Source of the DNA: an uncultured Pirellulaceae bacterium
GTDB taxonomy: Bacteria > Planctomycetota > Planctomycetia > Pirellulales > Pirellulaceae
Assembly: GCA_938084685.1 (NCBI GenBank)
Contig: CALKGE010000008.1
Coordinates: 119,636 to 183,635, forward strand
Direction: 5' to 3'
DNA length: 64,000 bases
The position numbers and the translations under genes are program-made. The notes under the pieces were generated by a model. It was not told the origin of the DNA. It searched no databases and was given only the letters and a program-made list of their open reading frames with translations. This document shows positions 17,001-26,968 of this stretch, in pieces. Position 1 is the first letter of the stretch, and every line of letters starts with the position of its first letter.

Positions 17001-20000
17001 ATCGCCCGCGCTGTCTCGTTTGACAGATCAGGCCAGAGTGCGATCGCGCCATCGAGCAGGGTGGCATGAGTGTCACTCAGCAGGGAGGCAGGATTGGCGC
17101 CTCGTTGAGTTCCCAGACCTTCACAGGAACTGCACCAACCCAGCTGGCTGTTAAAGGAAAAGTGATGAGGCGTCAGTTGTTCGAAGGAGCGGCCACATCC
17201 TTCACACGCCAAGTGTTGACTATGCCGGCGCGTTCGCCATTGCGACTCGGCGGTATTCTTCTGAGCGTAGGCAACATTGAGCTCGCCTTTTCCGATCTGT
17301 AGAGCCATCTCTACACTCTCAGCAATTCTGCTACGATCTTTGGAGCGTACTGTAAGTCGATCAACGACCACCTCAATATCGTGGGAAACTCGACGATCCA
17401 ACTCCGGCATGTCCTCCAGCGCATAAGTCGTTCCGTCGACACGCACTCGAATAAACCCATTGGCACGAATTTCATCCCACAACGCAGCATACTGCTGTCC
17501 TGTTTCCCGCTCGACTGGCGCCAACAGATAGAGTCGCGTTCCTTCTTCCTCGGACAGAAGTTTGTCGACAATCTGATCGGACGTTTGTGTCCCCACCGGA
17601 ATCTCACAATCGGGGCAATGAGGCGTGCCCATCCGCGCCATCAGAATACGCAGATAGTCATAGATTTCTGTGACCGTGCCCACCGTGCTGCGGGGCGTGT
17701 GTCCCAGGTTCTTTTGCTCGATGGCAACCGCAGGTGATAGCCCATCAATATGATCTAATCTTGGCTTCTGTGTCTGTCCGATAAACTGCCGAGCATACGA
17801 GCTCAGGCTCTCCACATACCGCCGCTGACCTTCTGCATAAATGGTGTCCATGGCAAGCGACGTCTTACCACTACCTGACGGACCTGAAAAGACCGTCATT
17901 CTGTCACGAGCGATATCCGCGTCCACCAGTTTCAGATTGTGCTGCTTAGCACCTCGCACCCGAATACTCGTGATCTCCTCAGCCACTTCCCTTTCTGTTG
18001 CAGACTCGATATGGTCGTTCGGCAATTTGTGAAGAGCGCGATACAGAGCGACTCCCGTTTCAGACTCTTTACAGGCGGCAACCTCTTCGGGAGTTCCTGC
18101 GACGACTAACTGGCCACCCCCTTCACCCCCATCAGGTCCCAGGTCGATGACCCAATCCGCAGTTTTGATCACATCCATGTTGTGCTCAACAACGACTACC
18201 GTGTTACCCCGTTCCACAAACCCATGAAGAACTTTGAGCAGAAGTTCAATGTCGGCAAAGTGCAATCCGGTGGTTGGTTCGTCCAGAATGTAGATCGTGC
18301 TGCCTGTACTTTTACGGACCAGCTCCCGCGCAAGTTTAATTCGTTGTGCTTCACCCCCCGACAGCGTCGGTGATGCCTGTCCCAGTTTCAGATATTCCAG
18401 GCCGACATCAGCAAGTGTCTGCAGTTTGTCGTAAACTTTGGGGATGTTTTCAAACAGGCCGAGTGCCTGCCGTATATCCAATTCAAGCACATCCGCAATG
18501 GAATGATCCTTGAACTTGACCTGCAGGGTTTCACGATTAAAACGCTTCCCCTCGCAGACCGGGCACTGCATCCAGATATCTGCCAGGAAATCCATTTCCA
18601 GTTTGTTCTTGCCATTACCCTCGCAGGCCTCGCAACGTCCACCTTTGACATTGAAGCTGAACCGCCCTGGCTTATAACCCCGACGTTTCGCCTCGGGCAA
18701 CTGTACAAACAGCTTCCTGATATCATCAAACACCTTGATGTAGGTGACAGGATTTGACCGGGGAGTTCGCCCGATCGGCGACTGATCGATGGCAATCATT
18801 TTATCGAGATGCTCACTGCCCAGCATATCCCTGTGAATCCCAGGAATGGATTCGGCTCCGTTGAGTTCCCGTCGCAAACCGTCGGCCAGAATGTCGTTGA
18901 TCAAGGAACTCTTTCCAGAGCCTGAAACGCCCGTGACGCAGATAAAGTTCGCAAGTGGAATCTCTACATCAATATCCTTGAGGTTGTTGTGCTGAGCACC
19001 CACAATCGTCAATATCAGATCGGATTGAGGACGCCGCGTCCCGGGCGTTGGGATTTCCCGCGTCCCTGCCAGAAACTGACCTGTCACAGAGCGAGCTTGA
19101 GCCCGGATATCCTCGAGTTTCCCTCGGGCGACAATTTCTCCACCTTCAATGCCCGCTCCGGGACCAAAATCAACGATGTAGTCTGCCGCCCGCATGGTGT
19201 CTTCGTCATGCTCGACCACCACCACGGTGTTACCGACATCCCGGAGTTTAAGCAGAGTATTGATGAGACGATCGTTGTCACGCGCGTGCAAGCCAATCGA
19301 CGGTTCGTCCAAAATATAAGTGACACCTACCAGCCCAGAGCCAATTTGAGCTGCCAGGCGGATACGCTGAGCTTCGCCACCGGAGAGGGTCGGAGCGGTG
19401 CGGTCCAGTGCGAGGTACCCCAGCCCTACGTTCACGAGGAAACCGAGGCGAGCACGGATTTCCTTTAATGCATCCTCGGCCACCCGGGCTGAATTGCTGT
19501 CGAGTACTAAATCGGAAAAAAACTCAACCGCCTGGCTCACACTCAACTGACAAACTTCGGGCAGTGACAATTCCGGACTGTCAGCAAACCGGGAGTGCTT
19601 TGATTGCAGACGCATATGCCGAGCCTGGTCGACCAGACGCTGACCATCGCATTGTGGGCAATGAATGGTATTCATGTACCGCTCCAGTTTGCGTTGGTGC
19701 GGCTTGCTTCGACTGGATGCATATTTCTCCTGTTGTTCGGGAATAATACCTCCGTACGTTCCACCATACTTCAACGGCGATTTACCACCTCGCCATGTGA
19801 AGGTGATATGCAGATCGCCAGTACCCCATAAGAGAGCGTCTTTTGCCTGCTGACTGAGATCTTTCCAGGGAGTCTCCAGAACATATCCTTCGGCCCATTC
19901 GTTTTGACGTTCCAGCGTAGCCGCCACGCCGCGATAGATGTGCCTCCGCCAACGCCCCATCTTCTTATGGTTGCCGATCACCTCGATCGCCCCATCCATG

Positions 20001-20908
20001 AATGTCTTTTCCGGATTAGGCACTAAAAGATCCGGATCAAAGGAAAACATTTTCCCCAGTCCGTTACACCCGGAGCACATTCCCTGAGGACTGTTGAAAC
20101 TGAACAACTGTGGTGAAGGGGCTGCGAAACTGACCTGGCAGTCAGTACAGGCATAATCGCTGGAGTAAACTTTATCGCTGGCCTTCCCGTCCGAGGGAAC
20201 GATAATCAGCGAACCTTTTCCCAGTTTCAAGGCCTGCTCAACAGCTTCTCCCAGCCGGGGTCCGACTTTCTCTGAAAGCTTTAATCGATCCACAACAACT
20301 TCAATGTCATGCCGATAGTTTCGCTGTAGCGCTGGTGGATTCGTCAGATCACAGATCTGACCGTCAACCCGAGCTCTAATAAAACCTTGCTTGAGTAAAT
20401 CTTCGAACAGATCACGGTACTCCCCTTTCTGGCCGCGAATGATCGGAGCGAGCACCATGATGGCCGTACCACTTTCCATCTGCATGATGTGCGAAATGAT
20501 CTGTTCACGAGTCTGAGCAGTAATGGCGTTGCCACAATGTGGACAGTAACCTTTGGCAACCCGAGCGTAGAGCACTCGCAAAAAATCATAAACTTCCGTG
20601 ATCGTTCCTACGGTACTACGGGGATTGCGACCTGCCGTCTTTTGTGAGATCGAGATGGAGGGACTCAGTCCGGAAATGTGTTCCACATCCGGTTTGGGCA
20701 TCTGGCCAAGGAACTGACGAGCAAAACTCGAAAGACTCTCTACATACCGCCGTTGGCCTTCTGCAAACAAAGTGTCGAATGCGAGCGAACTTTTTCCACT
20801 TCCACTGACACCGGTCAGGCAAATCAGCTGATTACGCGGAAGGACCACATCAACCTCCTGGAGGTTGTGCTCACGTGCTCCCTGAATTGTGATATCTGAT
20901 GCCCGCAT
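14063..20908 (-). CDS. uvrA: Tandem-fused excinuclease UvrA (two UvrA copies plus C-terminal duplicated module)
   Basis: 2281 residues, over twice the roughly 950 of ordinary UvrA. UvrA dimers find DNA damage and load UvrB. Seen: copy 1 at about 1-960 with Walker A GVSGSGKSS near 33 and 660 and signatures LSGGEAQRIRLA near 507 and LSGGEAQRIKLA near 846. Copy 2 spans about 985-1900, with GPSGSGKTS near 1006, LSNGEAQRIRLA near 1466, GPSGSGKSS near 1624 and LSGGEAQRVKLA near 1811. Each copy keeps the CxxC zinc pairs (such as CPHC, CTDC/CSGC, CEAC/CPVC; CPDC, CEGC/CSSC, CDAC/CETC). One signature is altered (LSNGE). Residues from about 1915 are a unique extension with two related units starting PWKTDG near 1973 and PWKSNG near 2139. 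One chain probably acts as a built-in dimer (inference). Confidence 0.93.
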   Translation of the reverse strand: MRASDITIQGAREHNLQEVDVVLPRNQLICLTGVSGSGKSSLAFDTLFAEGQRRYVESLSSFARQFLGQMPKPDVEHISGLSPSISISQKTAGRNPRSTVGTITEVYDFLRVLYARVAKGYCPHCGNAITAQTREQIISHIMQMESGTAIMVLAPIIRGQKGEYRDLFEDLLKQGFIRARVDGQICDLTNPPALQRNYRHDIEVVVDRLKLSEKVGPRLGEAVEQALKLGKGSLIIVPSDGKASDKVYSSDYACTDCQVSFAAPSPQLFSFNSPQGMCSGCNGLGKMFSFDPDLLVPNPEKTFMDGAIEVIGNHKKMGRWRRHIYRGVAATLERQNEWAEGYVLETPWKDLSQQAKDALLWGTGDLHITFTWRGGKSPLKYGGTYGGIIPEQQEKYASSRSKPHQRKLERYMNTIHCPQCDGQRLVDQARHMRLQSKHSRFADSPELSLPEVCQLSVSQAVEFFSDLVLDSNSARVAEDALKEIRARLGFLVNVGLGYLALDRTAPTLSGGEAQRIRLAAQIGSGLVGVTYILDEPSIGLHARDNDRLINTLLKLRDVGNTVVVVEHDEDTMRAADYIVDFGPGAGIEGGEIVARGKLEDIRAQARSVTGQFLAGTREIPTPGTRRPQSDLILTIVGAQHNNLKDIDVEIPLANFICVTGVSGSGKSSLINDILADGLRRELNGAESIPGIHRDMLGSEHLDKMIAIDQSPIGRTPRSNPVTYIKVFDDIRKLFVQLPEAKRRGYKPGRFSFNVKGGRCEACEGNGKNKLEMDFLADIWMQCPVCEGKRFNRETLQVKFKDHSIADVLELDIRQALGLFENIPKVYDKLQTLADVGLEYLKLGQASPTLSGGEAQRIKLARELVRKSTGSTIYILDEPTTGLHFADIELLLKVLHGFVERGNTVVVVEHNMDVIKTADWVIDLGPDGGEGGGQLVVAGTPEEVAACKESETGVALYRALHKLPNDHIESATEREVAEEITSIRVRGAKQHNLKLVDADIARDRMTVFSGPSGSGKTSLAMDTIYAEGQRRYVESLSSYARQFIGQTQKPRLDHIDGLSPAVAIEQKNLGHTPRSTVGTVTEIYDYLRILMARMGTPHCPDCEIPVGTQTSDQIVDKLLSEEEGTRLYLLAPVERETGQQYAALWDEIRANGFIRVRVDGTTYALEDMPELDRRVSHDIEVVVDRLTVRSKDRSRIAESVEMALQIGKGELNVAYAQKNTAESQWRTRRHSQHLACEGCGRSFEQLTPHHFSFNSQLGWCSSCEGLGTQRGANPASLLSDTHATLLDGAIALWPDLSNETARAMMESLLEGLQIDSAKRFVDLSATVRRKILHGTGEQWFAVQLPGKGRATGARFKFQFKGLYPALAEASRISPSLRTKLEHLVDEVECSTCGGSRLREDAAAYKLRDMSIDQLCGQALDELLALINSWDLSKREKTIAGELLREVRERLEFLNEIGLHYLTLHRPSASLSNGEAQRIRLASQLGSGLCGVLYVLDEPTIGLHPRDNTRLLRALHKLRDLGNTLLVVEHDREIIEGSDYLCDFGPGSGKQGGNIVAQGTPKQLARRKTSLTGPYLSGVKAIAIPENRRPVRLNNGRQQTLRVIGARHHNLKNIDLGIPLGTLTAITGPSGSGKSSLIDGILHTALARKLHRASGIPGAHDRIEGIEYINKVIRVDQNPIGNSPSSNPATYTGLFDLIRTLFSQLPDAKLRGYTARRFSFNVPGGRCDACDGYGQKCIKMHFLPDVWVTCETCAGKRYNPDTLAVTFRGHSIADVLEMTAAEAIRLFDNIPKIRRILQMLCDVGLDYVALGQPAPTLSGGEAQRVKLAAELSRPDTGQTLYLLDEPTTGLHFDDISKLLDVLHRLVDLGNTVVVVEHNLDLIKTADWVIDMGPEAGFAGGVIVQTGTPEDLAGYAGRHKSKTTKAEELPSHTGEALIPVIEAGPYARRTEYDPHAEQIREDDLELSEIGQEISMPWKTDGRAWHTQYRVGRDGSDVKWEGRILADTIDRIEDLSTSLNETDYGSRTVVEIAAGKKSLGWFFHAITAETWMLKMKFRTAPGTFQKDKLVEAIGLKTLNQMEDLPVYGNEPRVKVKKRSQWQEVEIRAHSFAEIDTPAYWDFVETAVKAFEEFTGQTGTNRIEKSPWKSNGQKWHFSSKGFMPGHKRQWKMEVWEDLYQMLQDVLPDGKFLWNNKVLVHLYLAGGRVPWLTVTTKKAEALKLSIRSPKGLMTAGRIAEFGSRRDFDSSASQQDVAHIYFNKSEDIYTSDLASYLRGLLAEVQEVE

Positions 20909-21329
20909 AATCCCTTGTCTTCCACCTGAACAACGCCCGGCATCTCTTGCGAGATATCTTGCGCGAAACTTGCATTTTAAACCTTTTCTCCAAACTCAGG
21001 GAGTACAGAAGAACGACCAGGTTACTTCTTGCCGAGCCAGCGCACACAGCTGGGTATCCGGGAAACTCCCAATTTCTCCGGCTACATCAACCTGTTTGGC
21101 ATATCCGCCTCGTATCCCCAGAAAAGCAGATTGACCATTGACGAAAGGAAACCTGGTTGAACGATCAACAAGACAGCTGCGTAAGATAACTATGAGGGGC
21201 GACTACACCTTGAGTTGCATACCAATAGCCCACAGGCCAGGCTGCATATAAATGCATACATGCATCGATGGCAGCTAAGGTCACTCGAACTGAACGCTAT
21301 CTGGTGTGCATCGAAACAAGGAGGTACAG
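20909..21329. other. Divergent intergenic region between uvrA and the decarboxylase gene
   Basis: About 420 nt without a supportable gene. It should hold the promoters of the leftward uvrA cluster and the rightward decarboxylase. I see short palindromes such as TTGAACGATCAA near 21157 and ATGCATACATGCAT near 21251, but no promoter with good -35/-10 spacing and no LexA-type SOS box that I could defend. The right end carries the strong ribosome-binding site AAGGAGGT at 21318-21325. Confidence 0.5.
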
Positions 21330-23021
21330 ATGTTTTCTTCATCAAGCGCTGTGCAGGACTTTCAATCGGTCAGTTGTCCGGTCAAGCCAACCAGTATTGG
21401 CGAATACTTGATCCGACGCCTGCAGGATTACGGAATTGCTGATATCTTTGGTATCCCCGGTGATTACGTTCTCTCCTTTTACAGCCTGCTGGAAAAGAGT
21501 GACATCAACGTAATCGGCTGTACCCGTGAGGACAACGCGGGATTTGCGGCGGATGCTTATGCCCGGATAAACGGGATGGGAGCCGTTTGCGTTACCTACT
21601 GTGTCGGCGGGTTGAGAGTCTGCAATTCCATTGCTGGCGCCTTCGCGGAAAAGTCACCTGTGGTACTCCTGACGGGATCTCCAGGAATTCGGGAACGGCA
21701 AAACAATCCTCTGCTACATCACAAGGTTCGTGACTTTCGCACCCAAGTGGATGTTTTTGACAAACTATGTATCACCGGTACCGAACTAACGAATCCGGCC
21801 AACGCCTTTCAGGAAATCGATCGTGTTCTGGAAACCGCTTACCGATTCAAAAGACCTGTCTATATCGACATTCCGCGCGACATGGTCCATGTCGTACCTC
21901 ACTCGACCCACATGCATACCTTGCCGCCGATCGCGACTGACGAAAAAGCGTTACAGGAAGCGAGTAACGAAATCACTGCGTTACTTAATAACGCTACGAA
22001 GCCGGTAATTGTTGCTGGTGTCGAAATCCATCGTTTTGATCTGCAGGACGACTTGATTCACTTTGCCGAGAAAAACAACATCCCCATTGCATCGACATTA
22101 CTGGGCAAGAGCGTCATTCGGGAAAACCATCCCTTGTATGTTGGGCTGTACGAAGGTGCGATTGGACGTGAGGAAGTGGCAGAGTATGTGGAATCGAGTG
22201 ACTGTATCCTGATGCTGGGGACCTTCATGACAGACCTCAATCTGGGCATCTACACTGCCGACCTCGACCCACGGAAATGTATTTATGCAACCAGTGAAAC
22301 GCTGAAGGTTCACCATCATCATTATCAAAATATCGCTTTGGATGAATTACTTCAGGAGTTGATACTCAGAAACATTAAAAGCAGTAGCCGATTCATCGAT
22401 CCAACTATTCGCGAACCGGAATCGCAGTACGTCATCAACTATACGGCTCCGATCAGCATTCGCCGAATGATTGACCGCCTGAATCAATCGCTCGACGACA
22501 ATACGATCGTCATCGCTGATATTGGTGACTCGCTGTTTGCATCCACCCGACTGCAAACTCAGGGAAGGACCGAGTTTCTGAGTCCTGCTTACTATACCTC
22601 CATGGGCTTCAGTATTCCGGCCACACTGGGAGCACAAACGGCGCGACCAGATCATCGTGTCATTACGATCTGCGGTGATGGTGCGTTTCAAATGACCTGT
22701 TTGGAGTTATCCACCATCGTTCGCCGTGGGCTGAATCCAATCGTCATCGTACTTGATAACGGTGGGTATGGAACCGAACGAGCTCTGCATCCGGGCGAGT
22801 GGGACTACAACGAAATCCACCGTTGGTCCTATGGCGAGTTAACTCGGCTGGTAGGTGGAGGAGTCGCTCACAAGATTCTCACCGAGGAAGATTTCGATAA
22901 AGCGTTAAAGGCAGCGTTAGTCGATGATGCCAATATGCATCTGATGCACGTGGTACTTGATCGTCGCGATGCCAGTGACACTCTGACACGGCTGGCTGAC
23001 AGAATGAGCGCTCGGGTGTAG
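21330..23021 (+). CDS. Thiamine-diphosphate-dependent 2-keto acid decarboxylase (pyruvate/indolepyruvate decarboxylase-like)
   Basis: 563 residues. The ATG at 21330 is preceded by AAGGAGGT with 4 nt spacing, so the ATG 24 nt upstream is rejected. Seen: N-terminal Pyr domain with IFGIPGDYVLSFY and the catalytic Glu in CTREDNAGFAADAYAR (near 70), the double His LLHHKV (near 128) that marks decarboxylases rather than acetolactate synthases, a central domain, then a PP domain with ICGDGAFQMT...VLDNGGYGTE, the GDG-x(n)-N thiamine diphosphate motif. It cuts CO2 from a 2-keto acid to give an aldehyde. Which keto acid (pyruvate, indolepyruvate, branched-chain) is not readable. Stands alone on the plus strand, convergent with dnaE. 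Confidence 0.88.
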   Translation: MFSSSSAVQDFQSVSCPVKPTSIGEYLIRRLQDYGIADIFGIPGDYVLSFYSLLEKSDINVIGCTREDNAGFAADAYARINGMGAVCVTYCVGGLRVCNSIAGAFAEKSPVVLLTGSPGIRERQNNPLLHHKVRDFRTQVDVFDKLCITGTELTNPANAFQEIDRVLETAYRFKRPVYIDIPRDMVHVVPHSTHMHTLPPIATDEKALQEASNEITALLNNATKPVIVAGVEIHRFDLQDDLIHFAEKNNIPIASTLLGKSVIRENHPLYVGLYEGAIGREEVAEYVESSDCILMLGTFMTDLNLGIYTADLDPRKCIYATSETLKVHHHHYQNIALDELLQELILRNIKSSSRFIDPTIREPESQYVINYTAPISIRRMIDRLNQSLDDNTIVIADIGDSLFASTRLQTQGRTEFLSPAYYTSMGFSIPATLGAQTARPDHRVITICGDGAFQMTCLELSTIVRRGLNPIVIVLDNGGYGTERALHPGEWDYNEIHRWSYGELTRLVGGGVAHKILTEEDFDKALKAALVDDANMHLMHVVLDRRDASDTLTRLADRMSARV

Positions 23022-23084
23022 CTCGAACAACGTGACGACAGGCCAGCCCACAAGTGTTACTCGTGGGACTGTACCAAAACTCAG

Positions 23085-23109
23085 ACTGGCTTAAACAGAC
23101 CGGGCCAGT
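23085..23109. terminator. Possible bidirectional stem-loop between decarboxylase and dnaE
   Basis: ACTGGC at 23085-23090 and GCCAGT at 23104-23109 form a 6-bp stem with a 13-nt loop between the convergent 3' ends. On the minus strand it is followed by CTGAGTTTT rather than a clean T run, so it is only a weak terminator candidate. Confidence 0.3.
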
Positions 23110-23145
23110 TAGAGCAGATGTTTCTCCTGCTGGCAGAGCCTTTCC

Positions 23146-26100
23146 TTAGCGACCATAGACCGGGCGGTCTTGCACTTTCGGCGGACTGGTAATCATCTGA
23201 ATATTACCTGCCCCCAGCAGCTCATCAATACGATCACGAAGTTCATTATTGATGTCCACTCCATGAGCCTGGGAATCAAGCGTAACGCTGGTGCCGTCCG
23301 ACAGCTGAATGAGCAACTGCAGTTTCCGATGTCCCGGATACGCACGTGTGACCTCACGCAGTTTAGGGATCATCTGTAATCCATGAGCGGTCTCTTGAAT
23401 CCGCACGACCAAGCCAGTGGTATATTTCTCTTCAAGCCGTGAAAGTGGCACCAGTTCATTGACGACGATATTGCATTCGTCGCCCCCTCCACGTCGGTCC
23501 ACAATTCCTTTAATGATGACAATATCATCCGCCACAATCTGGTGCCCAAATTCTGCAAACTGACGAGGCCACATGATACAACGCACAGATCCATCCACAT
23601 CTTCCAGATCGAAATTTGAGTATTTCGACGGCTGCCCTGGTTTTGGATTACGAGTATGCTTCTCGTTGATGCTGGAAAGCATCCCGCCCAGAATCACCTC
23701 TTGCCTGTCAGGTATATCTGCCAGCCTGATCGTGGTATGCGATATAAACTGGTTAAGCTTTGCCATATGTTCGTCGAGCGGATGGGCGGTCAGATAGTAT
23801 CCCAGAACTTCTTTCTCCATCATCAATCGTTCCCGTTCCGGGAACTCGTCGATTTGCGGCAGATCCGCAGTGGCACTCAGATTCTCCTGATCTTCCGACT
23901 CTTCAAATGCGCCAAACAGATTCTGCTGCCCGCTGCGGTTATCTGCCTGCATTGCCTGTCCGGCCTGAATCGCTCGCTCCAATACCTCCATCAGTTGACG
24001 GCGGTTAGCTCCAAAGCAATCCAGCGCCCCAGCCTTGACCAGATTCTCCATGGAACTGCGATTACAGATCGACGTCTCGACTCGTTCACAAAGGTCGAAT
24101 ATGTCTTTGAAGTCTCCTCCGGATTTGCGAGCGTTCACCAGCGCCTCTGCTGCCGACCCTCCACAGCCTTTAATCGCAGATAAACCAAAATAGACCTTGC
24201 CGTCTCCCACAGTAAACTCGACGTCCGACGTATTCACACTCGGTGCCACCACTTCAATCCCCATGCGATCGCAGTCTTCGATATGCTCAATCAACGAATC
24301 CTTACGCACGAAGTTGCGTCCGGGGATGTCTCCGGTAAGCAGCGCCGCCATAAACTCGACATTGTAATGAGCTTTCAAGTACGCGGTTTGGTAGGCGATG
24401 AGAGCATACGCGGTGGAATGGCTCTTGTTAAAACCATAGCCGGCAAACTTGACGATCATATTCCAGAATTTTTCAGCTTCTGCCTGCGACAATCCTTTGT
24501 CGACGGCCCCTTCCAGGAAATCCTCCCGGTTGGCCTGAATGATCGCCTCTTTCTTTTTACTGATCGCCTTAATACAGGTGTACGCACTAGCCAACTCGAT
24601 ATCACCAAGACGGTTGAGAATTCTCATCACCTGTTCCTGGTAAACCATCACACCGTTGGTCTCCTCCAGAATTTCACGGAGTACGGGATGGGCATACTGG
24701 GCTTCTTTCTGTCCGTGCTTGACAGCAATATAATCGTCGACCATTCCTCCTTCGAGTGGCCCTGGGCGATACAACGCATTGGTCGCAATGATATCCAGAA
24801 AATGGTCCGGTTTCATTCGTTGCAGTAAATCGCGAATCCCGCCGGACTCCAACTGGAAAACCCCTTTCGTCTCTCCCCGGCATAGCAGATCAAAGGTCTT
24901 CTGGTCATCGAGCGGGAACTTGAGTGGATCCACTCGCTCACCCGTCGTTTGTTCGATCAGGTCAACAGCAATTCTCAAAATGGTCAGGTTTTTCAAGCCC
25001 AGAAAATCCATTTTCAGTAATCCGGCCGCTTCCACATCGTTCATGGACCACTGGGTAATGACATCGTCTTTACCAGTCACTCGACAGAGCGGAATGTACT
25101 CTGTGAGTGGCTCATCCGCGATCACAACGGCAGCAGCATGAGTGCCAACATTACGAGCAAGCCCTTCGATGCGCATCGCCAGATCCAGTAGTTCCCGAAT
25201 TTCCGGATCGGCATCGTAAACCATCTTCAGATCAGCACTTTTTTTCAGTGCCGAGCTGATTGTGATTTTCAGTTCCTCAGGAACCATGCCTGTAATCTGG
25301 TTGACGCGGTGCAGCGGAATTCCGAGCGCTCGTCCTACATCCTTGATGGCCGCCTTGGCAGCCAGCGTTCCGAAGGTACCAATCTGAGCGACATTCGCGG
25401 TCCCGTATTCATCCTTCACATACTGAATCACCTCACCACGACGATCCTTGCAAAAATCGATGTCGATATCAGGAGCTTCGAGTCGATTCTCGTCCAGGAA
25501 CCGTTCAAACAGCAGGTCGTACTTGATGGGACAAACATGGCTCAGGTACAAGGCAAAACAGACAATCGCGCCAACACCACTCCCACGAGCCGTGGCCGGT
25601 ATACCCCGCTCACGGGCAACGACGACAAAGTCCCAGCAAATCAGAAAGTAGTCATTAAATCCCAGCTTGTCGATTACCGCTAATTCTCGGTCAAGTCGTT
25701 TTTGCACGACCTCTGCCAGCACGCCTTCTTCGCTGACCATTTCCCGGTCGCCTTCGTAACGCTCACGCAGCCCCTGTTCACAGAGGGCCCGCAGGTACTG
25801 TGCACTGCTACGTTGATCCGGAAGTTTGAAAGACGGGAAGTACCGTTTCCCTAGCTCCAGATCGATATTTACGCTGTCTGCGATTTCCTGAGACCGGGCA
25901 ACCGCATCCTCCATCCCTGGAAAAGCGTCATACATCTGATCCGCATTTTTCAGGTAGTACTCGTTGCCATCCATCTTCATCCGAGTTGTATCAGTGCGGA
26001 AACGTCCCGTGTTGATACAGAGCATCACATCCTGAGCTTCTGCATCCTGAGGATCGACGTAGTGACAGTCGCTGGTTGCTACAACCGGCTGTCCAATCTG

Positions 26101-26709
26101 CTTGGCTACGGCAACAGCTCCCTCCAGCGCCATACGCTGAATCTCAATGCCATTGTTCATCACTTCAATAAAATAACGATCACCGAATAAAGACTCGAAC
26201 CAGCGGGAAGCTTCGATCGCTTTTTCCAGATCAGGTACCTCTCCATAACCCTTGAGAATCGCCTGATTGAATTCACTGGATACACATCCACTGAGACAGA
26301 TAATCCCTTCGCTGTGATCCTCGAGCAGTTGCTTATCGATACGAGGCTTAAAATAGAATCCTTCCAGATAAGCATGCGATGCCATCTTAACCAGATTCTT
26401 GAAACCTGTCCGGTTTTGAGCCAACAGGGTGAGGTGATAATTGGAGTCCCGCATGCCACCAGACTTTTCGAACCGACTGCCCGGAGCAATATAGGCTTCG
26501 TAACCAATGATCGGATTAATGTCGTTTTTTCGACACTCCTGATAGAACTGCAGAGCACCATGCAGGTTCCCATGGTCGGTAATGGCTAACGCGTTGAAAC
26601 CGTGATCCTTGGCTCGCCCTACAAGTTTCGGAATACTCGACGCACCGTCGAGCAGACTGTAGTGCGTATGACAATGTAAATGAGTAAACGGCCGAGTACT
26701 CATGGGCAT
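23146..26709 (-). CDS. dnaE: DNA polymerase III alpha subunit
   Basis: 1187 residues from the ATG at 26709, preceded by AAGAGGG at 5 nt spacing; the family normally starts just before FTHLHCHTHYSLLDG. The frame stays open a further 120 codons upstream, overlapping the FHA gene, but that part has no family character. Seen: PHP domain (HLHCHTHYS), catalytic Asp triad region PDIDIDFCKDRRGE near 415, finger motifs (GPLEGGMVDDYI, KSHSTAYALIAYQTAYLK), helix-hairpin-helix, then an OB-fold region near 1000 (VILGGMLSSINEK). It is the replicative polymerase. The PHP His residues look intact, so a proofreading-like metal site is possible. Confidence 0.95.
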   Translation of the reverse strand: MPMSTRPFTHLHCHTHYSLLDGASSIPKLVGRAKDHGFNALAITDHGNLHGALQFYQECRKNDINPIIGYEAYIAPGSRFEKSGGMRDSNYHLTLLAQNRTGFKNLVKMASHAYLEGFYFKPRIDKQLLEDHSEGIICLSGCVSSEFNQAILKGYGEVPDLEKAIEASRWFESLFGDRYFIEVMNNGIEIQRMALEGAVAVAKQIGQPVVATSDCHYVDPQDAEAQDVMLCINTGRFRTDTTRMKMDGNEYYLKNADQMYDAFPGMEDAVARSQEIADSVNIDLELGKRYFPSFKLPDQRSSAQYLRALCEQGLRERYEGDREMVSEEGVLAEVVQKRLDRELAVIDKLGFNDYFLICWDFVVVARERGIPATARGSGVGAIVCFALYLSHVCPIKYDLLFERFLDENRLEAPDIDIDFCKDRRGEVIQYVKDEYGTANVAQIGTFGTLAAKAAIKDVGRALGIPLHRVNQITGMVPEELKITISSALKKSADLKMVYDADPEIRELLDLAMRIEGLARNVGTHAAAVVIADEPLTEYIPLCRVTGKDDVITQWSMNDVEAAGLLKMDFLGLKNLTILRIAVDLIEQTTGERVDPLKFPLDDQKTFDLLCRGETKGVFQLESGGIRDLLQRMKPDHFLDIIATNALYRPGPLEGGMVDDYIAVKHGQKEAQYAHPVLREILEETNGVMVYQEQVMRILNRLGDIELASAYTCIKAISKKKEAIIQANREDFLEGAVDKGLSQAEAEKFWNMIVKFAGYGFNKSHSTAYALIAYQTAYLKAHYNVEFMAALLTGDIPGRNFVRKDSLIEHIEDCDRMGIEVVAPSVNTSDVEFTVGDGKVYFGLSAIKGCGGSAAEALVNARKSGGDFKDIFDLCERVETSICNRSSMENLVKAGALDCFGANRRQLMEVLERAIQAGQAMQADNRSGQQNLFGAFEESEDQENLSATADLPQIDEFPERERLMMEKEVLGYYLTAHPLDEHMAKLNQFISHTTIRLADIPDRQEVILGGMLSSINEKHTRNPKPGQPSKYSNFDLEDVDGSVRCIMWPRQFAEFGHQIVADDIVIIKGIVDRRGGGDECNIVVNELVPLSRLEEKYTTGLVVRIQETAHGLQMIPKLREVTRAYPGHRKLQLLIQLSDGTSVTLDSQAHGVDINNELRDRIDELLGAGNIQMITSPPKVQDRPVYGR

Positions 26710-26968
26710 CCAATCCCTCTTGTTCGCCATCAGAAAAGCAGACAATCCTGTTGAGCTCAATTCTAAAAGAGAAAGCAGAGCAGGACAATTAAGCGAGCAG
26801 ACAAATATGTCACTGCAGGCCCTGAATTGACCCTGCATCCCCCCAAAAAGCTCTGGGAACACCCATCTGACGCCAGAAAAACCTGCGCGTGCTCGTATAC
26901 CGCGAATAGACCGGTTGTCATCGTAGCATGAAGGCTGGTACCTTTTCAGGCAACCTCGCAACTCCGAA

